From Gracilibacillus boraciitolerans JCM 21714 (GTDB taxonomy: Bacteria > Bacillota > Bacilli > Bacillales > Amphibacillaceae), in the NCBI RefSeq assembly GCF_000521485.1, contig NZ_BAVS01000010.1, forward strand, positions 31,666 to 95,665: a DNA stretch of 64,000 nt. Reading direction: 5' to 3'. The notes beneath the pieces were generated by a model that did no database searches, was not told where the DNA came from, and worked only from the letters and a program-made list of their open reading frames with translations. Position numbers and translations under genes: made by a program. The first letter of the stretch is position 1. Each line of letters begins with the position of its first letter. This document shows positions 38,230-49,295 of the stretch, in pieces.

Positions 38230-38475
38230 TTAATAGGGTTCTACAACGTTAGTGACAGCTAGCACATGGATATCATTGCTTATTTCATCTTATTTGAACA
38301 GAGATCCATCCAAAGCGGAGGAAAAATGCGAGACTCCTGAGGGATTAGTGCGAGCTGAAGATCCACTTTGGAAAGTGCTCTGCTTTTCAAAGTTAGCTGA
38401 AGCCGCACCCCTAGGAAAGGGAGTGTTTTTCCGCAGCGCAGGATTACAGTTATCAAAATACTGTCGTGAAAGATT
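38230..38475. repeat. REP-like imperfect palindromic intergenic repeat
   Basis: GGAGGAAAAATGCGAGACTC, CTGAGGGATTAGTGCGAGCT and GAAGATCCACTTTG, then inverted GAAAGCGAAG-like and CCGCAGCGCAGG words: this resembles the intergenic repeat class (GCGACTCCTGAGGGA) seen across Bacillaceae. The chance ORF at 38252-38494 is discounted. Related DNA is at 27190-27350. Confidence 0.55.
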
Positions 38476-38569
38476 TACTACGCAGTTTAGTTAAATTTCG
38501 AATTTGATTTTTCTAATATTACAATGAAATTACAATTAGGTTAAAATTTTATAAAAACAGTTTAATAAA

Positions 38570-38586
38570 ATGTAAAGCCTTACATT
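38570..38586. promoter_or_regulatory. Inverted repeat in the chvE-like promoter
   Basis: ATGTAAAGCCTTACAT is nearly a perfect palindrome. It could bind the upstream YesN regulator or resemble a CcpA cre site (TGTAAA..TTACA), although the central CG of cre is GC here. Confidence 0.4.
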
Positions 38587-38654
38587 TTGAAAAATGGTAA
38601 AGTAATAACCAAGCAATAAATAAAATATAATTATTTGAAAGGGGGGGTTACACA

Positions 38655-39773
38655 ATGAAAAAGTTTAGTTTATTGGCACTATTATTTGGTTTTATTTTAT
38701 TCCTAGCTGCCTGTGGTGGAGATGACACTACTGATGGAGGATCTTCTGACAATGGAGGAGAAGAAGCAGCAGAAACAGATGGTGGATTAATTGGGGTAGC
38801 AATGCCTACGAAATCTTCTCAACGTTGGGTAGACGATGGAAACAACATGGTAGAACAATTAGAAGCATTAGGTTATGAAACAGATTTACAATATGCTGAA
38901 GATGACGTAGATAAACAAATCGAGCAAATCGAAAACATGATAGTAAAAGGTGCAGATGTATTAGTTATTGCTTCTATTGATGGTACCGCTTTAACAGATG
39001 TATTACAACAAGCAAATGAACAAGGTATTGAAGTTGTATCTTATGACCGTTTAATTATGGAAAGTGAACATGTTAGTTACTATGCAACATTTGATAATTT
39101 CCAGGTAGGGGTACTTCAAGCTTCATATATTGAAGAAGCATTAGATTTACCAAACGCAGAAGGACCATTTAACATTGAATTATTTGGTGGATCACCAGAT
39201 GATAATAATGCATATTTCTTCTGGGATGGAGCTATGAGTGTTTTACAGGATTACATGGATGAAGGTAAATTAGTAATACAAAGTGATCAAACAGATTTTG
39301 AACAAGCAGCAACCATGCGTTGGGATGGTAATACTGCAAAATCCCGTATGGAAAACATCTTAAGCAGTTCTTACTCTGGAGGAGAAACTGTAGATGCAGT
39401 GCTTTCCCCCCCATATGATGGTATTAGCCGCGGTATTATCCAAGCATTAAAAGGTGTAGGTTATGGTTCTGGTGATCTTCCATTACCTGTAATTACTGGG
39501 CAGGATGCAGAGTTAGCTTCTATTAAATCAATCATTGCTGGTGAACAAACACAAACCGTATTTAAAGATACTCGTGATCTTGCAGCAGTGGCAGTAGATA
39601 TGACCGAAGCAATTCTTAAAGGTGAAGAGGCAGAAGTAAATGATACAGAAACTTATGATAATAATGTGAAGGTAGTTCCTACTTATCTAGTAGAACCAGT
39701 ATCTGTAGATATTAATAACTATCAAGAAGTTGTTATGGACAGTGGTTACTATTCTGAAGACGAATTAGAATAA
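38655..39773 (+). CDS. ChvE-like multiple-monosaccharide ABC substrate-binding lipoprotein
   Basis: Captures aldoses such as xylose, arabinose, glucose or galactose outside the cell. Signal peptide with lipobox ([12 protein letters not shown], Cys residue 20), acidic linker, then Peripla_BP_4: [70 protein letters not shown] and [20 protein letters not shown]. These are ChvE/XylF-type motifs. C7 39406-39412 gives LSPPYDGIS, one Pro extra. The ribosome site is an A3G7 run. A hairpin follows the gene before the ATPase gene. Confidence 0.9.
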   Translation: MKKFSLLALLFGFILFLAACGGDDTTDGGSSDNGGEEAAETDGGLIGVAMPTKSSQRWVDDGNNMVEQLEALGYETDLQYAEDDVDKQIEQIENMIVKGADVLVIASIDGTALTDVLQQANEQGIEVVSYDRLIMESEHVSYYATFDNFQVGVLQASYIEEALDLPNAEGPFNIELFGGSPDDNNAYFFWDGAMSVLQDYMDEGKLVIQSDQTDFEQAATMRWDGNTAKSRMENILSSSYSGGETVDAVLSPPYDGISRGIIQALKGVGYGSGDLPLPVITGQDAELASIKSIIAGEQTQTVFKDTRDLAAVAVDMTEAILKGEEAEVNDTETYDNNVKVVPTYLVEPVSVDINNYQEVVMDSGYYSEDELE

Positions 39774-39794
39774 GTTACTAAAATAAAGAATAAG

Positions 39795-39825
39795 AGATTA
39801 GTGGTGGTCATGATCACCACTAATC
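39795..39825 (+). terminator. Hairpin between binding protein and ATPase genes
   Basis: AGATTAGTGGTG pairs with CACCACTAATCT around GTCATGAT; a T-rich tail follows. Probably attenuates expression downstream so the binding protein is made in excess. Confidence 0.75.
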
Positions 39826-39859
39826 TTGTTCCTTACAGATTTTGAAGGTGGTGAAGTTA

Positions 39860-41416
39860 ATGTCTGACACAATATTGGAAATGCGGAATATTACAAAGAC
39901 ATTCCCAGGAGTAAAGGCCTTGGATAATGTAAATTTACAGGTAGGAAAAGGGGGGGAGATACTTGCACTCGTTGGCGAAAATGGAGCAGGTAAATCTACT
40001 TTGATGAAAGTACTTAGTGGTGTATATCCTTATGGAACATATGACGGTTCCATTTATTTTGAAGGGAATGAATGTCACTTTAAGGACATTAAACAAAGTG
40101 AGAATTTAGGCATTGTTATTATTCATCAGGAGTTAGCGTTAAGTCCGTACCTTTCCATTGCGGAAAACATCTTCTTGGGCAATGAGAGACAAACCAATAA
40201 GATTATGAAATGGCAGGAAACCTTCTCTGAATCAAAAAAACTATTGGAGCGAGTAGGCTTAAAAGATTCACCCGAAACAGCTGTTATGGATATTGGTGTC
40301 GGGAAACAACAGCTAGTAGAAATAGCAAAAGCGTTATCTAAAAATGTAAAGCTATTAATCTTAGATGAACCAACAGCCGCACTTAATGAAACCGATAGTG
40401 AAAACTTATTGAAATTATTACTTGAATTAAAAGCAGAAGGTATTTCCTCTATACTAATCTCCCATAAATTAAATGAGGTTACTTATGTATCGGATTCAAT
40501 TACGGTATTACGTGACGGTCAAACGATTGAAACGTTAGATGCGACTAAAGAAAAAATATCAGAAGAAAGAATTATTAAGGGGGGGATGGTAGGACGAGAA
40601 ATAACAAGCCGATTCCCTGACAGAACTCCAAATATTGGAGAAATCGTATTTGAAGTGAAACATTGGGACGTTTATCACCCGCAGCAACATGACCGAAAGA
40701 TTATTGATAATGCTAATTTTAATATTAAAAAAGGCGAAATTGTTGGAATTGCTGGTTTGATGGGTGCTGGCCGTACTGAACTAGCCATGAGTATCTTTGG
40801 TAAGTCCTATGGCAAGAAAATTAGTGGAGAATTATTTAAAAATGGGAAACAGATTCATGCTAATACGGTTAGTCAAGCGATTGAGCATGGTATTGCCTAT
40901 GTTTCAGAGGATCGAAAAACATATGGTTTGAATTTAATTGATGATATAAAACGTAATATTACCTTATCTAATTTGAAACGAATTTCGAAGTCAACCGTTA
41001 TTGATGAAAATAAAGAGGTTGTAGAATCTCAAGCATTAAGAGAAAAATTAAATATTAAAACGCCAACTCTTGAGCAATTAGTTGGAAACCTAAGCGGTGG
41101 TAATCAACAAAAGGTTGTACTAAGTAAATGGATCTTTACCGCACCGGATATTCTTATATTAGATGAACCAACGCGAGGAATCGATGTTGGTGCTAAGTTT
41201 GAAATTTATACACAAATCAATGAATTGGCTGCACAAGGGTTAGCTGTGTTAGTAATATCTTCTGAGCTTCCAGAAGTACTTGGTCTTTCAGATCGAATTT
41301 ATGTGATGAATGAAGGGAAAATTACGGGAGAACTAAACAAAGACGAAGCTGATCAAGAACATGTGATGCGCTATATGACCGGAACTGGAGGTACTAGTAA
41401 TGGAAACAATAATTAA
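39860..41416 (+). CDS. GguA-like sugar ABC transporter ATP-binding protein
   Basis: A double-domain CUT2 ATPase, 518 residues. Domain 1: Walker [15 protein letters not shown], signature [17 protein letters not shown], Walker [16 protein letters not shown]. Domain 2 has degenerate Walker A ([12 protein letters not shown]) and signature [14 protein letters not shown], then [15 protein letters not shown]. Two G7 runs add Gly: GKGGEILAL (39950-39956) and [10 protein letters not shown] (40579-40585). ATG 39860 follows AAGGTGGTGAAG. The end overlaps the permease start by 17 bases. Confidence 0.92.
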   Translation: MSDTILEMRNITKTFPGVKALDNVNLQVGKGGEILALVGENGAGKSTLMKVLSGVYPYGTYDGSIYFEGNECHFKDIKQSENLGIVIIHQELALSPYLSIAENIFLGNERQTNKIMKWQETFSESKKLLERVGLKDSPETAVMDIGVGKQQLVEIAKALSKNVKLLILDEPTAALNETDSENLLKLLLELKAEGISSILISHKLNEVTYVSDSITVLRDGQTIETLDATKEKISEERIIKGGMVGREITSRFPDRTPNIGEIVFEVKHWDVYHPQQHDRKIIDNANFNIKKGEIVGIAGLMGAGRTELAMSIFGKSYGKKISGELFKNGKQIHANTVSQAIEHGIAYVSEDRKTYGLNLIDDIKRNITLSNLKRISKSTVIDENKEVVESQALREKLNIKTPTLEQLVGNLSGGNQQKVVLSKWIFTAPDILILDEPTRGIDVGAKFEIYTQINELAAQGLAVLVISSELPEVLGLSDRIYVMNEGKITGELNKDEADQEHVMRYMTGTGGTSNGNNN

Positions 41417-42562
41417 CTTATTTCGAAATAATCTTCGTCAATATGGGATGATTATAGCACTTGTATTAATAACAGGACTTTTTTGGATCTTAACAGATGG
41501 GATTAACTTTAAGCCTTTAAATCTCACTAACTTAATTTTACAAAATGGATTTATTTTGGTGTTAGCAGTAGGTATGGTTCTTGTTATTATTACTGGGAAC
41601 ATTGATCTTTCAGTAGGTTCAGTAGTTGCCTTTGTTGGTGCTATAGCAGGTGTGTTAATAATTAATATGAACGTTCCTGTTTGGGCTGCAGTATTAATTG
41701 CGTTTGTGGTAGGTGCCTAATTGGGGTTTGGCAGGGCTTCTGGATAGCTTATGTCGGTATACCGTCGTTTATCGTTACTTTGGCGGGGGGGATGCTTATC
41801 TTTAGAGGTCTAACCCTTTGGTTATTAGATGGGCAATCATTAGCACCTTTTCCAGAATCCTTCCAAAAAATTAGTAGTGGTTTTGTGCCTGATTTCCTAG
41901 GATCCGGAGATTTACACATCGTTTCACTAGTGTTATCAATTATCTTGTCTTTAGTATTAATTTACATGGAATTTAATAAAAGAAAAACACAATTGAAATA
42001 TAATTTTGAAGTAATTCCACTTTGGTTGACGGTTGTAAAGCTTGCCTTATTATTGTTCGCTATTAATTGGTTTGTTTATCAATTGGCATTAAATAAAGGT
42101 ATTCCTACCGTATTAATCATTGTATTTATTCTAATTATCATCTACACATTTGTTATGAAAAATACCATTATGGGTCGTCATATTTATGCAACAGGTGGTA
42201 ATAAGAAAGCGGCAGATTTATCAGGTATTAAAACAAAGCGCGTTGTTTTCTGGGTATTTGTTAACAATGGTGTATTAGCAGCATTAGCTGGTTTAATGTT
42301 TGCTGCCCGCCTAAACTCAGCAACACCTGCAGCAGGGAACATGTTAGAGCTTGATGCGATAGCAGCCGTATTTATCGGTGGTGCATCAATGGCTGGTGGT
42401 GTTGGTACTGTTATCGGTGCGATTGTTGGTGGTCTTGTAATGGGCGTCATGAACAATGGTATGTCACTGATCGGTGTTGGTATCGACTGGCAACAAGCGA
42501 TTAAAGGTATGGTACTTCTTATCGCAGTTGGATTTGACGTATACAATAAGAATAAAGGGTAA
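41400..42562 (+). CDS. GguB-like sugar ABC transporter permease, apparent frameshift
   Basis: CUT2 permease of about 387 residues and ten hydrophobic segments. [20 protein letters not shown] and [20 protein letters not shown] are the family signature near the coupling region; [39 protein letters not shown] and [17 protein letters not shown] follow. The frame breaks near 41719 where one T appears missing ([17 protein letters not shown]). G7 41785-41791 adds Gly (LAGGMLIF). A terminator follows at 42569. Confidence 0.9.
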
Positions 42563-42568
42563 GACATG

Positions 42569-42605
42569 GAGAGGCTCATTATAACAAATGAGCCTCTATT
42601 TTTTT
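42569..42605 (+). terminator. Terminator after gguB
   Basis: GAGAGGCTCATT pairs with AATGAGCCTCT around ATAACA, then T7. Confidence 0.85.
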
Positions 42606-42695
42606 GCCTGAAGGTTTAATAATGATATTGAATTTATCATAAAACAAGCTTATAATTGTCGCAATTAGAAAAATGTATACTTGGGGGGGGATAAT

Positions 42696-44483
42696 ATGAG
42701 ACATTTTTTTCGGTCATTACCCATTAGGAATAAAATATTCATTACTTTTGCAAGCGTTTACGTTATTGTGATTACTGTAATCGGTATTGTGATGTATTTA
42801 AACAATGTCAATGAAATGAAAAATCAGACACAATCAATGTCAAAGGTATTGTCCACTCAGTTTTCCAGAACAATAGATTTATATTTTGAGGATATTGAAA
42901 GACTATCATTGGCAATTTTTACAGACTCAGTTATTCAGGACACTTTATCCAATTATGAAGAGGATCTCTTATATAATGACATTTCTATTCGTAATAGTCT
43001 TTATCCTAGATTATTTAATCAAGTATACCCACAATCCGATGTGGCAGCAGTAACGATTCACACAGATAGTGGCACAATATTTGATTATGAAAAAAGTGGC
43101 GATATGGAAGTGAGATATGCAACAGAAGATCCAGAATGGGTTCAATTATTGAAGGCGGCAAATAAAAATGAATTTTTGATACTTCCAACCTCTGAAGTGG
43201 AACAATTAAATGGTCAGAAAAAGCAAGTCGTCTCACTGATTCGGGATATCTATAAAATCCCGCAAAGAAATAGAATTGGCTCAATGAAAATTGATATTGA
43301 TGTTACCATTTTTGAAAAATTATTAGAAATGGATAATGTCGATGAATTAGAAGAACATATGAGAATTTTCGTGATGTCTGCTAATGAATCGGTCATTTAT
43401 GATCACAGAAAAGAATTAATTGGAGAAAATAATGTAGGCTTAAATTTACCTACTGTAACAGTAAATGAGCCCGAAGACGGCACATTATCATGGCAATCCG
43501 ATTCCTATCTTTATGCCAATGATCACTCTGATTTCACAAACTGGAATACAGTAGTTTTAATCGATAATGAATTCATTATTTATGAACGAAATCAGATATT
43601 GCTCTTTATTGCCATTAGTGGTCTTGTGGCGTTCTCAGTTATTGGAGTTATCTCTTATCTGTTGTCCTATAATATTACCAAACCATTTAACGGTATCATT
43701 CAAAAGATGCGTAGAGTGGAGAAAGGTGATTTGACGGATCGGATGAAATTGACAGGCCATCCTGAGATGGATGTACTTACTAGAGTTTATAATAATATGT
43801 TAGATAGTATTAATAAATTGATTACAGAAGTTTATGAGGCAAGTATTACCGAAAAGAATGCCAAAATATCTGCTTTGCAATCACAGATTAACCCACATTT
43901 TTTATATAACACATTAAATATTATGAAATCGATTAGTCGAGTGAAGGGTGTGGAGGAAGTAGCGGAGATTTCGGAGTCTCTGTCTGATTTATTTAAATAT
44001 AGTATGAAGGATTTGGACAAAACGGTAACATTACAAGAAGAAGTAACCCATGTAGAAAATTATATGCGTATTCAACAACACCGATTCCGTGACCGTTTTG
44101 TCCTAACCAAAGATATCTCACCTGAAGCAAATCAAATTTCAATTCCTAAATTACTGATTCAGCCTATTGTGGAGAACGCTGTTAATCATGGGTTGAAGGA
44201 TAAGAAGGCAGAAGGCGTGATTCTATTAAAAGCTTTTCTTAAAGAAAATGATCTGGTAATAAAAATCCAGGATAATGGTAATGGAATGAATCCGGAAACA
44301 CTTGAATATGTAAGAAAAAAGGTAAGTACTAATAGGATGAAAACAGATACGGAAGGTATTGGCTTGAATAACATAGCGCAACGTTTACAATTGATGTATG
44401 GGTATCGTTATCGAATGCAAATAGATAGTGAAGAAAATACAGGGACGAATGTGACAATTATTCTACCAGCTCACGTTATATAG
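42696..44483 (+). CDS. YesM-type sensor histidine kinase
   Basis: A 595-residue membrane kinase. First helix ITFASVYVIVITVIGIVMYL, a Cache-like extracellular domain (about residues 35-290), second helix near 304-326 (LLFIAISGLVAFSVIGVISY), HAMP (ITKPFNGIIQKMRRVEKGDL), then ALQSQINPHFLYNTLNIMKS (phospho-His) and HATPase (LIQPIVENAVNHGLKD, IQDNGNGMN, EGIGLNNIAQRLQLMYG). ATG 42696 is chosen; the ribosome site includes the G8 at 42683-42690. It precedes its regulator by 15 bases. Confidence 0.9.
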   Translation: MRHFFRSLPIRNKIFITFASVYVIVITVIGIVMYLNNVNEMKNQTQSMSKVLSTQFSRTIDLYFEDIERLSLAIFTDSVIQDTLSNYEEDLLYNDISIRNSLYPRLFNQVYPQSDVAAVTIHTDSGTIFDYEKSGDMEVRYATEDPEWVQLLKAANKNEFLILPTSEVEQLNGQKKQVVSLIRDIYKIPQRNRIGSMKIDIDVTIFEKLLEMDNVDELEEHMRIFVMSANESVIYDHRKELIGENNVGLNLPTVTVNEPEDGTLSWQSDSYLYANDHSDFTNWNTVVLIDNEFIIYERNQILLFIAISGLVAFSVIGVISYLLSYNITKPFNGIIQKMRRVEKGDLTDRMKLTGHPEMDVLTRVYNNMLDSINKLITEVYEASITEKNAKISALQSQINPHFLYNTLNIMKSISRVKGVEEVAEISESLSDLFKYSMKDLDKTVTLQEEVTHVENYMRIQQHRFRDRFVLTKDISPEANQISIPKLLIQPIVENAVNHGLKDKKAEGVILLKAFLKENDLVIKIQDNGNGMNPETLEYVRKKVSTNRMKTDTEGIGLNNIAQRLQLMYGYRYRMQIDSEENTGTNVTIILPAHVI

Positions 44484-44498
44484 AGAGGGGGCAACATC

Positions 44499-45993
44499 AT
44501 GAATGTATTTATCGTTGAAGATGAATATTGGGCATTATTAGAATTGCAAACTTTGTTAAAAAAATATGAATCCAAACATCATATGTACTATTTTGAAAAT
44601 GGAGAGGATGCTTTAGAAGCCTTAGAAGAACAACCTCCCGATCTTGTTATTACAGATATTACAATGCCAGGAATAAACGGTTTGGAGTTAATAGAAAAGG
44701 TCAAATCCTTCGATGAACGAACGGAATGTATTTTATTAACTGTTCATGATACCTTTGAATATGCCAAAAGAGGTATACAATTAGGCGTGGCTGATTATGT
44801 ATTAAAGCCGATAAAGAAAGATGCGTTATATGATACGATTGATGTTCGGTTAAAAGTGATAGAGGAACGAAAACGTGAAGAAACTGAGAAACAGCATTGG
44901 TCGATTAACAAGCTATTATTTCAATCGGTAGAAGAAAATAATTTCGATATGGAAAGTTTTGATAATCAGTCTTTTGTATTGATATATCTGCTTGTTAGTA
45001 ATTGGAAGGCAACTGTTTCGTCATCCATGTCAATAGAAATGAAAAATATGGAAGATTTAATTGAAAGAGATGAAATATGCTGGTTTTTATCGATAGATGC
45101 TCAACGAAAAGTACTATTAATCTCTAATCCAAATCAAAAATATTTAATGGATTTCCCGTTGGCAGATATTTATCAGGAATTATATAGGTTTGGTCAAATA
45201 CATGTATGTAGCCTGCTAAAAAGTGCGGACGTTTCACTGAATGCATGTTTCCATGAGGCGGAACAATTAATGGATAGACATAAATTGTTTGGAGAAACTA
45301 CAATTTTGGATCAGCATAATTTAACAAGTGAAAAGGAACTGCAAGGGCTATGGAGTATTGTAAGGATCATTGAAAATAAAATTAAAGAAAATCAATTTGC
45401 ATCGATACCGCGTCAAATAAATGATTTAGTGGAGCTGATCGAGAAGGAAAAAATCCTGCAAAAGCAATTATTTCAATTTTTACTAGATATGTATTATGCA
45501 ATTATTTATAAATTACAGCAATCAACCAGTAATGTGATCAAAATAGTTGAGGGTGATCGTTATTTTGATCAATTAGAATCATTAGAGACGTTTGATCAAT
45601 TAAAGAATTGGCTAATAAATTTATTAAATGAAATAGTTAAAGTTACTCCACATCATGATGTTGCACCTAAGCATCTTATTCCCATGATTAAAACTTGGAT
45701 AGCTAATTTTCATTCCACTAATATTACATTTCAACAATTTGCGGACGAACATCATGTAAGTGTAAGTTATTTATCCAGAGAATTTAAAGAACAGACTGCT
45801 ATGACTTTTTCTGAATATCTGACAGATGTTCGAATTACTAAAGCGAAAGAATTGTTTGATAAAGGTATGGAAAGAACAGCAGAGGTAGGAGCTTTAGTAG
45901 GCTATCAGGATCCGAAGCATTTTCGCACCGTATTTAAAAAAGTTACAGGTATGACACCAAAGGATTATAAAAATATACAGAAAAGGGGGGTGA
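44499..45993 (+). CDS. YesN-type response regulator with AraC domain; stop codon apparently lost to an extra G
   Basis: Receiver MNVFIVEDEYWALLELQTLL, LVITDITMPGINGLELIEKV (phospho-Asp), VLKPIKKDAL. The middle domain is variable; the AraC end has QQFADEHHVSVSYLSREFKE and GALVGYQDPKHFRTVFKK then VTGMTPKDYKN. At 45985-45990 there are six G while the facing terminator arm has five C. With five G the frame ends AAA-AGG-GGG-TGA; as written, it runs on to 46025. About 497 residues. Likely controls the SBP-permease-permease operon beginning at 46102. Confidence 0.88.
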
Positions 45994-46023
45994 TTAAATT
46001 TAGTAAAAATCACCCCCTTTTAT
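45981..46023 (+). terminator. Terminator overlapping the regulator stop codon
   Basis: AAAAGGGGGTGATT pairs with AATCACCCCCTTTT except for one surplus G in the left arm (six G, five C). Confidence 0.85.
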
Positions 46024-46101
46024 AGTTAAATAAATAGGTTTTTTATTAATGAGAGCGTTTATATAATTAAGTTGTAGCAAAAACATAAGGGGGTTGAATA
46101 A

Positions 46102-47459
46102 ATGAAAAGATTAACATTCAAAAATTTATTGTTTAGTTTCATGGTTTTATTACTTTTATTATTAGCAGCTTGCGGTGGAGATGATGAGGATACCAGTTCA
46201 TCAGATACGGGAAATGATAATTCAGGTGATACTGCAGAAGGTACAGAAGAGGAAAATCCTGAAACAACACTTACATTTCTTATTGATAATCAGACCGTAA
46301 CTGATGGAATCGAAGCTGTAGCCGCAGATATTGAAGAAAAATTTAATATTAAGACAGAATTTGAGCTTCGGCCAGGTGGAACTGAAGGAGATAATATTGT
46401 CAAAACAAGACTAGCAACAGGTGAAATGACAGACTTAATGTGGTATAACTCTGGTTCACTTTTTAAAGCCTTAAATCCTTCTGAATATTTCATGGATCTA
46501 TCAGGGGGGAAGCATTTATGGATCGTCTAACAGATGAATTTAAAGAAACAGTTGCAGTAGGAGATGCTGTCTATGGTATTCCAGGTGAAGCAAGTTCTGC
46601 TGGCGGCTGGTTATATAACAAAAAAGTTTATGAAGAATTAGGATTAGAAGTTCCCCATACTTGGGAAGAATTAATGGCAAATAATGAAGCTATTAAAGAG
46701 GCTGGAAAAATTCCCGTAGTTGCTTCATATAAAGATACTTGGACATCTCAGTTAGTATTATTAGCCGATTATTATAATGTCTATTCGGAAAATCCGGAAT
46801 TTGCAGAAAAATTCACTAATAATGAAGCGAAGTTTGCAAATACACCAATTGCATTAAGAGGATTTGAAAAATTACAAGCACTACAAGATGCTGGATATTA
46901 TAACGATGAAGAATCAGCGACAGGTTATGAAGATGCTTTAGAAATGCTAGCTACTGGAGAAGCAGCACATTATCCAATGTTAACCTTTGCGTTAGCAGCT
47001 ATAGCAGATACGTATCCAGAGGCGATTGAAGATATTGGTTTCTTCGGCCAGCCTGGAGATGATCCGGAAGATCATGGGATGACGCAATGGATGCCAGGTT
47101 CTATCTATGTAAATAAAGATTCTGAAAATGCAGAAGCTGCGAAACAATGGGTAGAATATTTTGTATCTGACGAAGGAATGGAAACACTGATGTCAGTATT
47201 GAAAGCTAATGGACCCTATGTTGTAGAAGGCTTAGATTTACCTGAAGATGCTTATCCAGCAGTGAAAGATATGAAAGCATATTTGGAAGAAGGCAAAGTA
47301 GGGCCAGCTTTAGAGTTCTTATCGCCATTAAAAGGCCCTAACTTAGAGCAAATAACAGTAGAAGTAGGATTAGGAATGATAACACCTGAAGAGGGTGCAG
47401 AAAAATATGATCGAGATGTAGAACGACAAGCGCAGCAATTAGATCTTGAAGGCTGGTAA
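46102..47459 (+). CDS. CUT1 sugar ABC substrate-binding lipoprotein, apparent frameshift
   Basis: Extracellular solute-binding protein family 1. Lipobox LLLLLAAC (Cys residue 25), acidic Ser/Asp linker, then the mature lobe: FLIDNQTVTDGIEAVAADIE. The frame changes at 46504-46509 (six G; four give FMDLSGEAFMDRLTDEFKET). YGIPGEASSAGGWLYNKKVY, ELGLEVPHTWEELMANNEAI and WMPGSIYVNKDSENAEAAKQ follow, with the C-terminus QQLDLEGW. About 452 residues. Substrate is probably an oligosaccharide carrying rhamnose, judged from the two GH78 genes downstream. Confidence 0.88.
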
Positions 47460-47465
47460 AACAGA

Positions 47466-47515
47466 TAATAAAAAAAGCCCTGTTATAATATTTCCAAAGT
47501 AACAGGGCTTTTTCA
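47466..47515 (+). terminator. Hairpin between binding protein and permease genes
   Basis: AAAAAGCCCTGTTA pairs with TAACAGGGCTTTTT; a T-rich end follows. It probably lowers transporter expression relative to the binding protein. Confidence 0.8.
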
Positions 47516-47546
47516 ATAAACATAAGTATTGGGGGGGTGACAATGT

Positions 47547-48407
47547 ATGAGAGTTAATAAGATGTATAGCTATGCTTTATTAATACCAGCCGGGTTAATT
47601 TATGGTTTATTCTTCCTCTATCCAACTGTGATGTCTTTTTTCTTCGGTTTTACAAGATGGAATTTAACGGATTGGGAATGGATAGGCTTTGATAACTATA
47701 TCATGTTTTTTGAGGAATCATCTTTAATGATTGGTTTTAAAAATACTTTTATTTTTGCATTTTTAACAGCAGGATTAAAGGTAGTGCTAGGTTTGATTTT
47801 TGCAGTTTTATTAACTGCTAAATTAAGAACAAAACGCTTTATTCGCTCAATGGTATTTTTCCCTGTGTTAGTAAGTACAATAGCAGTTGGTATTGCGTTC
47901 AGTGTATTGATGCACCCATCAGAAGGGTTGATTAATATGGTGTTGGGACTAGTAGGAATTGATGGTCCGAATTGGTTAGGTAATCCTAATCTAGCTATTT
48001 ACTCTGTTGCTTTTGTAGATGTATGGAAAGGTGTCGGGATCGCAACAGTCATATTCATCGCAGGAATGATGTCCATTCCAGTTGATTATTATGAAGCCCA
48101 TCAAATTGATGGTGGAAATAAACTGAATGCGTTTTGGTATATCACTCTACCATTATCTCGACCAGCGATAAATGCTGTTATTATCCTAGCTTTAATTGGT
48201 GGATTAAGAACGTTTGATTTAGTTTGGGCGATGACAGGTGGAGGACCTGGGTTTAGTTCAGACTTAATTGCTTCGATTATTTATAAGCAATATCAAGCAG
48301 GTTTTTACGGGTTATCTACAGCAGGGAATGTTATTTTATTCCTGATGGTGGCACTAATTGTCTTCCCGATCTTTAAGTACCTGAACCGAAAAGAGGTGGA
48401 TCTATAA
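47547..48407 (+). CDS. CUT1 sugar ABC transporter permease, MalF/UgpA type
   Basis: A 286-residue permease with six membrane segments. It starts MRVNKMYSYALLIPAGLIYG. The EAA loop is YYEAHQIDGGNKLNAFWYIT LPLSRP, contacting the ATPase (written here in two parts). The ribosome site includes G7 47531-47537 before GTGACAATGT. No ATPase gene lies in the cluster, so a shared MsmX-type ATPase is likely. The stop overlaps the next start. Confidence 0.9.
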   Translation: MRVNKMYSYALLIPAGLIYGLFFLYPTVMSFFFGFTRWNLTDWEWIGFDNYIMFFEESSLMIGFKNTFIFAFLTAGLKVVLGLIFAVLLTAKLRTKRFIRSMVFFPVLVSTIAVGIAFSVLMHPSEGLINMVLGLVGIDGPNWLGNPNLAIYSVAFVDVWKGVGIATVIFIAGMMSIPVDYYEAHQIDGGNKLNAFWYITLPLSRPAINAVIILALIGGLRTFDLVWAMTGGGPGFSSDLIASIIYKQYQAGFYGLSTAGNVILFLMVALIVFPIFKYLNRKEVDL

Positions 48408-49270
48408 TGAATCAACAGGAAGAAATCAAAAAAGAACGAAGAAAAAAGAAGCTTACAAGAACGGTTCTGGAAACATTATTAGTAGTAATTTTTTCTGCCT
48501 TATTCTTAGCTCCATTTTATTTTATTGTTGTGAACGCGATGAAAACTAGTGCTGATGCATCACAATTATCAATAGCTTGGCCTTCTGAATTTCGTATATT
48601 AGAAAATATGCAGGATGTATTAGCAGCAAGAGATAATATGCTGCTGTTATCCTTTTTTAACAGCACAGTGATTACGGTATCGTCAATCGTTATTTTGCTT
48701 GTAGTAGGATCAATGGCCGGATTTGTATTACAACGCCGTTCAGGAAAAACCATTAATATAATTGGTACTACTTTTTTAGCAGGTTTAATGATTCCACCGG
48801 CTGTTGTTCCAACGATTTGGGTACTGGAACAGTTTCAATTATTTAAAACCTTTCCAGGTATTATTTTAGTCATGGTGGCAATATCTATTCCATTTTCGAT
48901 TATTTTATATACAGGTTTTATCGCAACTATCCCTAAAGAGCTTGATGAAGCAGCTATTATCGATGGCTGTGGTGGATTTCGCCTTTTTTTCAGCATTATT
49001 TTTCCGATGTTGAAACCGATCCATTCCACTGTCATTATATTAAATGCTGTTCAAATTTTTAATGACTTTGTACATCCATTATATTTCTTTCCAGGTTCAG
49101 AAAATGCCACTGTACAGTTGACACTCTATAATTTTATGAGTATGTATAGTACTGATTGGAATCTATTATTTACGAATGTATTATTAATTACGATTCCTCC
49201 ATTTATCTTATTCTTGATTTTTAGCGAGAAAATCGTGGCAGGTATGACAGCAGGTTCAGTTAAAGGATAA
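48407..49270 (+). CDS. CUT1 sugar ABC transporter permease, MalG/UgpE type
   Basis: A 287-residue permease with six membrane segments. ATG overlaps the previous stop (AATGA). EAA loop: ELDEAAIIDGCGGFRLFFSI, IFPMLKPI. End: SEKIVAGMTAGSVKG, a typical family C-terminus. It completes the importer with the previous gene. Confidence 0.92.
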   Translation: MNQQEEIKKERRKKKLTRTVLETLLVVIFSALFLAPFYFIVVNAMKTSADASQLSIAWPSEFRILENMQDVLAARDNMLLLSFFNSTVITVSSIVILLVVGSMAGFVLQRRSGKTINIIGTTFLAGLMIPPAVVPTIWVLEQFQLFKTFPGIILVMVAISIPFSIILYTGFIATIPKELDEAAIIDGCGGFRLFFSIIFPMLKPIHSTVIILNAVQIFNDFVHPLYFFPGSENATVQLTLYNFMSMYSTDWNLLFTNVLLITIPPFILFLIFSEKIVAGMTAGSVKG

Positions 49271-49295
49271 TTTACAGAAATGAGGTTTTTTAAAA

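Larger units (their letters stand above)
38123..38654. other. Regulatory intergenic region upstream of the chvE-like gene
   Basis: Contains the REP-like repeat, then from 38500 an AT-rich promoter region with the palindrome at 38570-38586 and a G7-containing ribosome site (38641-38647) before ATG 38655. Confidence 0.55.

Noticed and set aside
38252..38494. 80-codon ORF upstream of the chvE-like gene
   Set aside because: It falls across the REP-like repeat and lacks a ribosome site and family features.
38570..38586. CcpA cre site
   Set aside because: The palindrome has GC in place of the central CG that cre requires; kept only as an unassigned inverted repeat.
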